From Micractinium sp. NFX-FRZ (taxonomy: Eukaryota > Chlorophyta > Trebouxiophyceae > Chlorellales > Chlorellaceae): a stretch of 64,000 bases of DNA. The notes under the pieces are model-generated. The model was not told where the DNA came from. It worked only from the letters and a program-made list of their open reading frames with translations, and did no database searches. Where the stretch lies: NCBI GenBank assembly GCA_029339195.1, contig JAPTJF010000317.1, positions 1 to 64,000 of the forward strand, read 5' to 3'. This document shows, piece by piece, positions 23,501 through 34,756 of this stretch (position 1 is the stretch's first letter; each line of letters begins with the position of its first letter). Both the position numbers and the translations under genes were made by a program.

Positions 23501-24944
23501 TCACACGTCGAGCTCGCCCTTGCTGTGCTGGCAGCCTTGGCGAGGTGATGCGGAGCCGCCCGCCTGGCCCGGATTCGGCTCCCCGACACCACCACCGATG
23601 GCGCTTGGAGCAAGCATGAGCGCCTGCTCAGCCGCCAACAGCTCAAGATCCTGCTGCCGCCGCTGCTCCCGGTCATCTCTGGCAGCCTCCTCTGCTGAAG
23701 CAGCCGGCACCTCGCCTTGCATTGTCCCCGCATCGGGACGTGCCGCGGAGGCCCAATACAGTGAGACCCGGCTGAAGGCGCTCTCACATGCTCTGACCAT
23801 GATCGTGTGGCCGTGCACGCTGCGGTCCTTGCCCCCAGCTCCGTCTGCCTCTGCAGCGCAGGCGGAGGGGGCGGGGTAGGGCACAGGGAGGGTCGGGCTG
23901 GGTTCTGGGCGCTGCAGCGTGCCCTGCGAAGCAGCAGCAGAGCATGGGCACCCCCGCCGCCCCCGTGTCGCCTCGGCTCATGTCAAGGCGCAGCAGCGCG
24001 GTGAGTTTGCCTGGGGGACTCACCGTCTTGCTCCCCGCAGTGAACCGTTCCTAGGTGGAAAGAAGCGTCTGGGTGGAGGATCACCGGCGGGATGAAGACT
24101 TCATGCAGCACAGAAGCCTCTTTTGCTGCAGGCGGTGTTGAAGAGGAGGTGCGTGGGAGCAGGGTGAGGAGACACGCGGGCGGGCAGGGCGGTGGGCGGG
24201 CAAGTGCCCAGGGTGGGCCATCAGGGCAGGCAGGCAGGCAGGCACTTTGAAATCAGGCAGGCGGGCGGTGCCGAGGGCAGGGGCAGGCGGAAGGCAGTAA
24301 CGAGCTCAGGAGCAGCTGGTGGCCACCCGCCTGCCTGCCTATATCCCAACCTCCCGCCCCTGCCTGCCCACCACATCCCCCGGAGGGACCCACCTTTCCT
24401 CGTCTCCTCCTCCGCCCGCTCCTGCTCCCGCTGCTCCCGCTGCTCCTGCCGCTCAATCTCCTCCCGGCGCCGCCCTCTGCACTGGAACAGCACCAGCCCC
24501 CCCACAAGTATGCTCACCGCAGCAGCCATGCAGCCCACTGCAGATGGAAGGGCAAGGAGGGGCGGGGGCAGGGGCAGCGGCGTTGTCGGCTGATGAGCTG
24601 CAGAGCCGCAAGCGGCGGGCAGTCGTGATGCAAACCGGCTGGTATCAGATGGGTGGGTGAGGCTGCTGCCACTGCTGCTGCATGCCTGACACCACGACCA
24701 TCCAGCGGCACTCGGGAGTGGCTTCCTGCGCACCTGTCACAAAGGCGGCGTTGGCCATTGCTGGGCCACGGGCGGGCAAGGCTGTGTCATTGCTGGGAGC
24801 GGCAGCAGCGGCAGGCTGCTGCAAGCTGGCATTGTGCTGCGACGCGCCAGGCCCAACATAGGTGTCATGGTCGCATCGAGCTGGCGGGAGCAGCACCAGA
24901 ATTGGTGCTAGGATGAGGAGGAGCGGGAGCGCCGTGCGCACCAT
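23501..24944 (-). CDS. Single-pass membrane protein with coiled coil, unknown function
   Basis: Four exons join in phase: 24944-24734, 24537-24394, 24125-24024 and 23850-23501, giving 268 aa. A clear signal peptide (MVRTALPLLLILAPILVLLP, residues 1-24) leads to a short ectodomain with two N-glycosylation sequons (N38 in HNAS, N52 in SNDT). A transmembrane helix at about 71-90 (VGCMAAAVSILVGGLVLFQC) is followed by a charged coiled coil (REEIERQEQREQREQERAEE). The C-terminal part includes IMVRACESAFSRVSLYWAS and a second charged helix (AARDDREQRRQQDLELLAAE). The topology predicted is type I: ectodomain in the secretory lumen, long tail in the cytosol. I do not recognise a family. Confidence 0.7.
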
Positions 24945-26342
24945 TGCACGGCTTGCTAGGTTGACAGGTAGCCTGTGGGCAGCGAGCGGCGGCGGAACGG
25001 CGGCAGCGGCGGCGGCAACACTGTATGAGAGTCAAACGCTCACCACAACGCCTTTCTCCGCATAAGATTCCTGGCCAGGTGCTTGCAACGCGCTACGAGC
25101 ATGGCTGTTCCGTTGTGAGCTCTCAATTGCTGTGGCCCATGTGAGCCGCTGGGCAGAGGGACCTGGTCCCTCGCCGCACCCAGGACTGCCTGCCTTCTTC
25201 CGCTACCACTTGCATGGAACTATTGCATGGTTTGATCGCAGGACTCACCGGCTGGCTCAAAGAGACTCCCACGCCAACTCCGGTCAGAGCCGGGCCAGTC
25301 GTTGCTTGTGCAGGCAAACAGCTGTGTTGTGATGCTTGCAGGCTCAATGCAGGGAAGACAAGTGCGCATTTGCGTGCTCCTCTGACGGGGCCACGCTAGG
25401 GCGCCAGGGTGTACTGCAGGCCCGCTTGTGGTCCCGAATTGGTGGCAAAAGGCTCAGCATAGGAAGGCGGTTCAGGCGCACATGATCATGGCGGTGGCCA
25501 GGCCTGGTATGCAAGCTTGCCAGGGAGGCAACGTGCGGACACGTCCTGGCGCCGTGCTGTTTCGCGCCAGCACTGCCTTGGCATCACCTGCGCTCCCACA
25601 ACACTCGCGACTTGCAGGCAGCAAGCCGGTGCGCTGTCTGTCAAGTGCTCATGCTCTTTGCACAGTCAATGTCGATGTAATGAGTGATGCATCGGAGCAA
25701 GGTACCATGACACTGGGCTTGATAGAGGACAGGCCAGGTGGCCTGCCCCTGTGGCCTCCCGGCGCTCCCGATGTTGAGGCCCCAGTCTTGCAGACGCCTG
25801 GCCAGGAGCCCTGCGTCGGCTGTACTGCATGAGCGCTGCACTGCTATGAGTGTGAACTCTCCCACATGCTTGGCTACAAGGCAAGACTGGGAGTTGCACT
25901 GGGGAATTTGCCTGCAGCACAGGGGCAGGCGGCGCCGCAAGGCGGTGAGAGGTGGCGGCAGGAGGTGGCGGGCGCTGCGCGAGCGCTGGCTTGCTTGTGG
26001 TTCAGCCCGGCAATTTGAAGATATGCCAGCGTCTGCCATGTAGCAACAGCTATCAAGCAGCTCCCGGCTTCCCCTCGCAAGCGCAATCGCCAGCCTGGCG
26101 GGAAGATGAGGGTTCTTCCAGTGCCGAACACGCACGGATTGAAGCTGTCGCCGCCCCGGCTAGGTGATCCTGCCCCACACATCGTCTGCAACAGCGCACA
26201 AGGGGCGAGAGGCCCCAGGGGCGACAAGCAACCCTCTCACCCGTTCGAGCGCCGTGGCGCCTTGAACCCTCCGGCTGGTTGATCAGAGCAGCTAGCAGTC
26301 GGCGCTAGCCTCGCAGGAGCCCGTAAAGCTCGACAGCAAGCA
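24945..26342. other. 1.4-kb divergent intergenic region
   Basis: It lies between the start codons of two divergent genes. A plus-strand ORF at 25428-25832 (134 codons) and a minus-strand ORF at 25641-26135 overlap each other, and neither has motifs or a splice context I can defend. It is likely promoter and 5' untranslated sequence. Confidence 0.45.
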
Positions 26343-29300
26343 ATGCTGGCTTCGCAGCTCTCGCAGCAGCGCGGCCCTCTGCGGGAGGCGGGGCTGCTTC
26401 CTTCTCAGCGCACCCGATCGCTGACAGCGCTTGGAGGTGCACGGTGCAGCTCCAGGGCAGGTGCTCAGCGGTGGCGGCGGGCTGGCGGCGTACTCGCGGC
26501 AGCGGGCGGGCTGCGCAACGACCAGGTGAGGTGCTGCTGAATGGTGTAGTTGCAAGTCTGGGGCTCGCGCCACCTGCATAGTGGCGACATCATGATCCCG
26601 CTGTGTGTTGCAGGAGAACCAGAGCCCGCCACCCCTGGCGCCTCGTCCCCCGACGCCGCCATCCTGGCTGGCACGTGCCGTGGGCCGGGTGAGGCAGCCC
26701 GGCTTCAAATATGCTTGGACTGATTCTGCAGCTAGCTGGGCAGCATAATCGCATGGCGCATGCCGCAGGCAGACGGATGGGATGGAGGCTTTAAATGCCG
26801 GTGCAGGGCTGCAATGCTCAAAACTGGCTTGCATGGACTTTTGCCCAGCTCTCGCACCGGCCGAGTTCCCAGCTCCACGCTTTCCATGCGGCCCTGCCCT
26901 GCCCTGCCCTGCAGGCCGCCCTGCTGCTGCCGCTGACAGCCCTCAGCCTGGGCTTCCTGGGGCCCCGCAGCGCTGCCTGGGCCAAGCCACCGGTGCAGGG
27001 GCCCGCCCCCGTGGCGCAGCGCAGAGATGCCAGGCAAGGCGGGCGGGGGAAGCAGTGGCTGAATCAGCGGCAGCACCGGCACCAGCAGCAGAGGCAGCAG
27101 CAGCAGCAACAGCAGCAGCAGCATTAACGTTGTGCTTATAGCATGGAGGGTGACGGTGCGCTGCCAGGCTGCGGGCAACAGTGCAGTTGCAGCGCACTGC
27201 CTTCCCCTGTGCTGGTGGAGGCCAGCCAGGCACAAGGCCCCTGTCTTGGGATGTCCACCGCGCTCACCATGCACCCACCACATGTTACTCCGCAACCCAC
27301 CAGTCTGTGTGTACCATCAACCTCTGCACCCTTCACCCCCACCCCTTTTGATCGCTGCCCAACTCGTTTCGCAGCGAGCTGATTGACGAGAGCACGGGGA
27401 CGGCGCAGCAGTGGCTGTACAGCCGCGGCCCCTGGAACCAGCGGCAGTACGGCACCATCCACAAGTGGGTGCTGCACGCTGTGCCGCGCTGTGCTGTGCT
27501 CTGCAGATGCCGTGCTGGCGCAGCATGATCGCTGTGCACGTGCTGTGTGGCACACGAACTGGGTGCTGCTCTGCTCATGGGGAGTGCCAACGCTGGCTGG
27601 CTGGCTGGCGGCAACCGGCGCATTTGGTGGGCACCTGCCCGCCAGCACGGCCTTGTGTGATGGCTGTCTGTTGGACGGCGGTGCGCAGGCCAGCCAATGC
27701 CGATGTGGGCCGTCCCTTTATCCTGCAGGTTTTACACGGACCGGCAGGCCACAGAGGCAGAGCAGCAGGCTTCGCTGGGCGCCGCCGCCGCTGGCGCCGT
27801 GGCAGCGCAGCAAGCGGCTGCAGCCGAGCAGCAGGCGGCTGTGCCCCCGGCCACCGTCAGCGCCGGCGTCGCCCAGCAGCCGGCGCGCACAGTGGCTGCT
27901 CCTGGGGCGGTGGCTGCACCGGCGGCAGGCATCCCGTCATCCGTGGCGGACGCGCTTGCTCAGCTGAACCAGCTGGGAGCACGGGTGAGCCTGCGCACAA
28001 CAGCCTTGCACGCGGTCGCTTTGATAGCCGCGGCTTGCAATTGCATACCACCGTGCAGTTATGATTGGCGGACGCCCTCTGTCTGCCCTGCCTTTGGCAG
28101 GGGCGCGTACCCGCCGCCCCTGCCCTCGTGCCCCCGTGACGGCTCCCGCACCCAGCGCCCCATCTGTCCACCTGCCCGCCGATCGGCTTCCCTGCCCACC
28201 TGCCTCTGCTGCCTGCCCGCCCGCCTGCCTGAACTCTGCAGGTGACTGATGCGGTCTCTGGCGTGAGCCTGGGCAGTGTCAACCTCAACGGAGTCAACAT
28301 GAACGACCCTCAAGTGCAGCGCAGCGCCGCCGTGGTGGGTGCCACCATCATCGCCCTGCTCCTGTTCTGGGGGCGGCAGGCGCAGCACTCGCAGCAGCAG
28401 CAGCAGGAGGACGGGTCGGCCGGGGCGGGCGGCGAGGCCGGCAGCAGCGCCGACGCCAGCTATGACGCCGGCGACAGCGGCGCGGGCGGCAAGCCGACGG
28501 CAGCTGCGGCGGCCACTGCTGCAGCTGCGGTGGCCGCTGCCGTGGGCACTTCGGACACCCTGAGCCGACAGGAGCTGCAGGAGGTGGCTCAGCGGCGCAT
28601 CGAGGCAGCCAAGCAGAAGGTGGCGGAGGAGCAGCGGCGGCTGGCAGAGGCGGGCGCAGCGGGCGCAGCAGGCGCAGCAGGCGCAGCAGGCCTCTCAGAA
28701 GCGCAGCAGGCTGGCCAGGAGGCTGCCGAGGCGGTGGTGATGACAAATATGGAGATGATTGCTGATGGCGGCAGCGTGGGCAAGTTCACCACGGATGCAG
28801 CGGCAGCACTGGCCATTGCAGAGGAGGCGCAGGCTGCCGCTGCTGCAGAGGCTGCTGCTACAGAGGCTGCTGCTGCGGAGGCCTCCGCCGCCGTCGCAGC
28901 TGCAGCGGTGCAGGCTGAGGCAGAGGCAGTTGCGGCTGCAGAAGCGGAGCAGCAGCGTGTGGCGGCCGCCCGTCTGGAGGCGGCAGCGGCTGAGGAGCGG
29001 CGGCAGCAGCAGGAGGCGGCGGCGCGCGAAAAGGCGGCCGCGGAGGCTGAGCAGCAGCGGGCAAAGGCTGCCAGCCTGGAGGCCGCCGCCGCTGAGGAGC
29101 GGCAGCAGCAGGAGGCCGAGGCGGCAGCCCGCGCGGCGCAGCAGGCAGTCGTGGAGGCAACCGCCGTGCTGGTGGCGACGGCTGCCGAGGAGCGCCCCGT
29201 CATTGGCTCCTCCTTCGGTCTCGACCCTGCAGCGGGGGGAACAGAGAGCGGCACGGAGCCGCAGCCTGCCGCTGCGGCAGCACCAGCGCCGGCCAGCGCA

Positions 29301-32300
29301 GCCACCGGGCAGCCCGTGGCGGCGACCGCACCCGCTGCCGTCACTGCCTCCCCTGCTGTGGTGGGTGGCGCAGCCGCCGGCGGCGTGCCCCCAAATGTGG
29401 CCGAGGCGCGCGCTTGGATTGCTGCCTGGAAGGGCAAGGCAGCGTCCACTGACGTGGCGCTGGAGCAGGCGCCCAGCACGGTCCCGGCAGGCTCATCTGC
29501 CAACCCTGTGTCCGGCTTCTTTGCTGCCGCTGCAAACATGTTCAGGGTGAGGTGGCTGCTTGCCCGCCTGCCTGCCTGCTTGCCAGCTATGACGGCCAGT
29601 CGTTGGCTCTCTGCCACAGTGTCGTGCCCGCCTGGCTGGCTCTCTTCCTGGCCTGCTGCTCTGTTTGGCCTGCGGCGCAGTGGAGTGCCTGCCAGCCTGC
29701 CGCTCAAGGCAGCGCTGCACCTGCTTCCAGAGGCAGCAGAGTGCACCAAGGCCAGAGCTTGACCTGGTTTGCCTGCGTCACGCCCTCGTGACCTGCTGCT
29801 GCCCGATGCAGGGCTTTGGCTCCGGCGCCAAGGCAGCCGCCGCCAGCAAGGACGCTGCTGCTGCTGCCTCCCCCGCCCTCACGGGTGCCATGCTGACCAT
29901 AGGCAGCGCGCCCGGCGGCGGGCGCACAATGGAGGCGGCAACCGGGCGTGCCGTGGCAGCTGCCATGGTGGCAGTGGCCGCCAACGCACAGCTCGACGCA
30001 GCAGCCGTCTCTGCCGCGGCGCGTGTGGCTGCCTCGCAGCAGCAGCAGCAGCAGCAGGCGGCACCGGCGGCGCCGGCGCCGCCGGCGCCGGCGGCAGCAG
30101 CCCAGAAGAAGCAGTGGGATCCCATTTCACTGCTGCTGGCCCCCGCAGCTCCCCTGCTGGCGGCACTGCCCAGCATCAGCGGCAGCGCAGGGGGCAGCAA
30201 GGGCGGCAATAAGTACGACATGCTGCTGAGCATGCTGTCGACGGCAGCCGCTGCGCCCGCTGTGCAGGTGTGCAGCGTGGGGTGGGTGGGTGGGGCAGCA
30301 TGAGAGCGCAGCCGTCCCTGTGGTGCTTCATGTGCTCACAAAGTGTACCTTTGCCTGCCTGCCTCCCTGCCCGCTCCTGTGCCATCCAAGCGCGTGCCAC
30401 ACGCTCGCGGCTTCGCCCGCCCGGCCTGCCCCTACTCTGTCTCGAGCTGCCCTGACTCTCTCCGCGGTACTGCCCTGACTGTACTGCAGGAGGACTCGCG
30501 GTACGACCCCGTGCGCGACCTGGTGAGTTACTGACCGGCAAGGGGTTGGGGTTGGGTGGACTGGAAAGCATGCCGATCTGGCTGGATGTGTTGGTGCAGG
30601 TGGCAGCAGCCTTGCAGGAGAGGCACTTGCCTGGCGTGCACGCCTGTGCCTGCTCCACTTCTTGTGCTCCAACCTGCCCCGCCCCGCCCCCCTGCAGCTG
30701 GCCGCGGTCCCCTCCTCCGGCGTGCCCCGCTACGACTTTGCCCGCAGCCTGGTGAGCAACAACTGCCTGCCTGCCTGCCTGCCTGCCTGGCTTCCTAGTT
30801 GCTGCTTGTTCTGCCTGCCTGCCTGCCTGGCTTCCTAGTTGCCGCTTGTTCTGCCTGGCTGCCTGCCTCTGGTGTCTGGCCGGCAAGCAGGCAGGCGTTG
30901 CCGGTGACCTTCTGGAAACGCGGATCTGCCGCACCGCGCCGTCCCAACCCCCACCCTGCTCCCTAGGTCTGGCCTAGCCCCTCTCATCCCGCTCTCCTCT
31001 GCCCTCCTCCCTCCTCCTCCCACTCCGCTCAGCTGCGCGGCATGGTGGCCGAGCAGAGCGGCAGCGACGACGGCGCCTTTGACATGGCGCACGGCCTCCT
31101 GCAGGTGAGCTACCTCCTGTTCTTTGCTGCTGAACAGTACACAACCTTCCCTCTTCTTTCCTCGACTTGAGGGTTTAGTTCAGCGGCAAAAGGTGCAGAG
31201 GAAACAATGCAGTAAGTGCAGGTGCGTGGGCGGCCGCAGGAGCCGCCTACAAGCCCACCCATCGACACTGCTCCTGTGCAAGCTTCCGCCACGCTTCCTT
31301 TGCCAGACAAGCACCGCTGCCCTGTCCGCCCCCGTCCCACCCTGGGGCCCTGATGCGTGCTGCCGCCTGCAGTGCAAGATCCGAAATGCTGCATGCACCT
31401 CTTGACACCTCCTGGACCCTGAAGCCTGCATTTTGCACACCCACTGCCTGCAGCGCGTGCGGTCTGGCGACATTGTGCCCACCGGCGGCAGCTCTTATGA
31501 TCCCGTCTGGGCGCTGCTCAAGGAGGCGGCGCTGCTGGAGGTGCGCTGGGTGCGGCCGGCAGTGTGCCGTGCAGGGGCCCGCCCTGTGTGCCTGCTGCGT
31601 GGGGGCAATAGGCGCAGCCGTGCCGGCTGGTGGCGGCGGTCGTTGGAGCTTGGGACGCCAGGTGTCCCGTAATGTCCATACCCTGCGAATTTTAGTCACC
31701 ACGCCTTCTGCCAGCCGGTCGGCCGCCCTCGCTGCAGGGGTGGGGCGTCCTGACCAACTGAATGCTCTTGCTCGCACTCCGCTCACTCATCAGCCACCTC
31801 TCCGCCTTGCACTGACCACCACCTCAACGCAATCCCAATGCACTCCCCATGCCTGCAGGAGTGGGGCGTCCTGACCGACTCCAAGTACGACCCCTGGGCG
31901 GGGCTGACCGATTGGGTGGGCCCCGCCCCCGTGGGCACCGTGTCCCGCTATGACCCCTGGAAGGATCTGGTGAACGCGGCCTGGGAGGGGCGGCAGGCCG
32001 CCGAGGCCGCCAAGTATTCCCGGGACCCGCTGCGGCAGTTCATCCGCGACTTTGCCGCCCCCAAGGGGGCCAGCCGGTACGACCCCGCCGTCGGCCTCTT
32101 TGCGCTGGCTGGCTCTGAGTGGCGGGGGCCCACCGGGCGCAGCAAGTACTGCATGGTAAGCTTTGGACGTTCACCTGGCCTGTTATGCACAGCACATCAT
32201 GCCAGACCCGACATCATGTCACCTCTCTATTTACCTTGCCATTGCCCTTGGGTCCGCGCCTGGTCAGACAGAGACGCGATGCCGCCTGGCTTCCACTCCT

Positions 32301-33146
32301 ATCCCCCGCCCGCGTGCTCCTCACGCCCCATTGCTGCCTTCCCTGTGCCTGCCCGACAGGTCGCGGCCGCGCTCGATGCTGCTGCCGGGTGGGAGGCGCC
32401 CACGGGTGACTCCCGCTACTGCCCCATGTCCGAGTTCCTGAGCGCCGCCGAGGGGTGGGAGGCGCCCGCGGGGCGGGGCAGCTTTGATCCCCTCGCCTGG
32501 CTGCTCAACGGGTGGGCGGGCAGCTGGCGGCAGCCGGCGGGAAGCCGCAGCAAGTACGACCCCGCCGCCTCCCTGCTGGCGGCGCAGCCGGCGCCCAGCA
32601 GCCAGCGGGAGAAGTTTGACCCGCTATCCGACCTGGTGGCAGGTGGGTGGGTGCCTGCCTGCCAGGCTGACTGTGGGTGCTGCTGTGGTTTGGTGTGCGG
32701 TTGGTGTGCGGCTGGTGGGTGGGCGGGGTGTGCACCCTGTCGGTCGTGCTGCCTGCGCCCTGGCCTGCCCAACCGCCTCCTGTGCCTTCCCTGCCCCGCC
32801 TGCTCGACCCCCTTAGCTCCGTGCCTCTTGCCCAGCATGGCTGCAGAGGCCGACCCGGCCCGGCTGCCTGGTCGCCCTGCGCGGCATCGCCCCTGGCCTC
32901 GCCTGGACAGCACACACACACAATATGTCCGCTCTCCCGGGCACCCATCCCCTGGCTCCTGCCACTCAACTTCATGTCTCCTGCTTCCCTGGCCCGCCTG
33001 CAGGCGACTTCTCCATTGCACCTCCCGAGGCCCCTCCCACCAGCCGGCTGTTCAGCCAGTTCACTGGGGGCGTCCACGGGCAGCAGGCGGGCGGCGAGGC
33101 GGGCATGGCACAGGCCGTGCCCAGCCGCATGAGCGACTGGAACTGA
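26343..33146 (+). CDS. Predicted thylakoid-targeted protein with thirteen 22-residue SRYDP repeats
   Basis: Fourteen exons join in phase: 26343-26525, 26614-26688, 26915-27033 (GC donor), 27375-27464, 27729-27984, 28242-29546, 29812-30267, 30490-30522, 30698-30751, 31033-31104, 31454-31540, 31859-32155, 32360-32642 and 33004-33146, giving 1150 aa. The N-terminus resembles a plastid presequence rich in Arg/Ser/Gln, followed by a hydrophobic stretch (ALLLPLTALSLGFLGPRSA) and an A-W-A site like a lumen-targeting signal. A single membrane helix (AVVGATIIALLLFWG) lies near residue 275. Then comes a long Ala/Glu/Gln coiled coil with an internal duplication (EQQRVAAARLEAAAAEER and EQQRAKAASLEAAAAEER) and a low-complexity region. 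Residues ~829-1100 hold thirteen repeats of consensus G-x-S-[RK]-[YF]-D-P-x-x-x-L with Tyr/Phe every 18-24 residues. The C-terminus is VPSRMSDWN. I know no family that matches, and function is unassigned. Confidence 0.75.
30771..30850. repeat. 40-bp tandem duplication in an intron
   Basis: Two adjacent copies (30771-30810 and 30811-30850) beginning ctgcctgcctgcctgcctgg. They differ at one base and lie inside the intron after the second repeat-encoding exon of the SRYDP-repeat gene. Confidence 0.9.
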
Positions 33147-34535
33147 GGAGACAAGTAGGCACCCCCGCCCTGAGAGAACGATGCACGGCGAGGGGCACGC
33201 AATGCACCGTGCCCCCCCTGCTGCCTACCCCGTCGGCAGCTTCCGTTGTGACAGGACTGCACGCCCGTACAACCCCCACCGCACTGCACCCCACCCCACC
33301 CCACCCCACTCCACCCTTCCAACCACCACGCACACCCACCCTGAACCACCCTGCCTTGAGCACTGAGACGACACTCGCTCACCGCAACCACAACCATCAC
33401 TACCTGCACAGAACGCCTGAGCGGGATGCCTCCTGTCTGTCTGCCTGGTCTATTTGTCCGTCCCTCTCGGGTGGCCAGCCGGACCCCCGCTGGCGCGCCA
33501 CCACCTCCTGCAGCACGTGCGCGCCAGCGGGGCGGTCGGCGTTTTGACTCACACCCCTGCTGACCGTGTCGACGAACCACGTGTGCGCTGGCAGCGCTGC
33601 GCTTTATTCAATTCGATTATTGGATCAGAGCTCGCCCACCCCGTGTTCGGCCTGTGCTCATTCCCACTCCGAACCCGCCCCTGCACCGGCCCGTAGCGCC
33701 TCCCGCCCCCAGCCTTGTCCGGTGCAGCAAGCACGCTGGCCCTGCTGACTGCTGCTGCAGCGCAGGGCAGCCAGGCGGCGTGCTGCTGCCCTTCCCGTCC
33801 TCGTCTGCCCCCCATCATTTTTCACTTCCCCCGTCTCAGATCTGCCTGCCCTTTGCCGAGAAGATCACACCTAGTCTCCCCCTCCTACTTTTCCCTCCGC
33901 TGTCCGACTACCTCTGATCCCGACACCTGTAGCGCGTCTCATATTCCCCCGTCTATCTGCCTGTAATGAATTATATGTGGAGAGCGGCTGACCTTAGAGA
34001 AAATGTGCACGCCGGTGGGAAGTGCCTCTCTCTGTCTTCAAGTTTTGACATGCGTGCGGAATGCTGCTTGTGGCGTGGAGAGGCCAGCGGGGGTAACACG
34101 TGGTTGGCGTTACAAGTGGGAGGGGCACCCCCTCCAACCCGGGCAGGCTATGGCCTCAAATGTGCTATTCGCATGGTGTGGCCACTCACGGCAGGCAGGT
34201 AGGCTGAGAAGAGCTGCAGGAGCCAGGGAGAGCAGCGGGTACCCCCTACAGCACAGCGCAGATTCACAGAGCGAGGAGGGAGGCCCCTGCCCTCCAGCTC
34301 TGCAGCAGCCTTCTCCCGTGGCACCACAACTGTGGCATCCCCATCTACCACATGACGCGCTGCCGCACGCCTGGTGAACCCATGCGGCAGCTCTGGGCCC
34401 GCTGGTCCCAGGCCGCTGCCCCAGGCCTTGCCCTCGCCACTGCATGCGCAGCCAACACTGCTCCTCAGCCGCTGGTGCTTCTCATCCTGTCGGCGCTGCT
34501 CCTCAGCCGTCGCTGATCCTCAGCCAGTTCAGCCG
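33147..34535. other. Convergent intergenic region
   Basis: 3' region of the SRYDP-repeat gene; a TGTAA at 33962-33966 may be its polyadenylation signal. A simple ccccac tract lies near 33288-33311. A minus-strand ORF at 34148-34351 reads protein-like (VVDGDATVVVPREKAAAELE) but has no supported partner exons, so I do not call it a gene. Confidence 0.5.
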
Positions 34536-34756
34536 AACTCCTTCTCCTGCAGGCCCAGCAGGGTGGCTCTCAAGCCGCTGCCTTTGGCTGCTGGTCGCTG
34601 CCCCATGCCAGCGCAGCCGCGTGCCAGCTCAGCCGAACGCCTTCTCCAGCAGGCTCAGCAGGGTGGCTCCCAGGCCGCTGCCTCTGGCTGCTGCCAAGCA
34701 GCCGCGTGCCAGATCAGCCGAACGCCTTCTCCAGCAGGCTCAGCAGGGTGGTGCGG
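34536..34756. repeat. Three tandem copies of the last-exon end of the CxxC/poly-Q gene
   Basis: The block that encodes LLSLLEKAFG plus its TGA on the minus strand (about 34714-34750) is followed by a near-copy at about 34625-34665 (same peptide, TGA) and a more diverged copy at about 34530-34565 (LLGLQEKEFG, TGA). The intervening sequence also repeats (gccgctgcctctggctgctg near 34674, and a variant upstream). Confidence 0.75.

Noticed and set aside
25428..25832. Plus-strand ORF of 134 codons between divergent genes
   Set aside because: No motif, no splice context, overlapped by an equally long minus-strand ORF.
26225..26295. tRNA-like gttcga motif
   Set aside because: The surrounding bases do not form acceptor and anticodon stems of a tRNA.
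28589..29749. 386-codon minus-strand Ala/Ser-rich open frame
   Set aside because: Complement of the Ala/Glu/Gln coiled-coil exon of the SRYDP-repeat gene.
31838..33146. Chlamydomonas-type Rubisco-binding motif in the SRYDP repeats
   Set aside because: Segments such as S-W-R-Q-P-A and E-W-R-G-P-T come near but do not match the Asp/Asn-Trp-Arg/Lys-x-x-aliphatic pattern, so the Rubisco link stays a hypothesis.
31838..33547. Single long exon reading through 569 codons on the plus strand
   Set aside because: The later part leaves the SRYDP repeat frame and enters intron and 3' sequence; splice sites at 32155/32360 and 32642/33004 restore the repeat frame.
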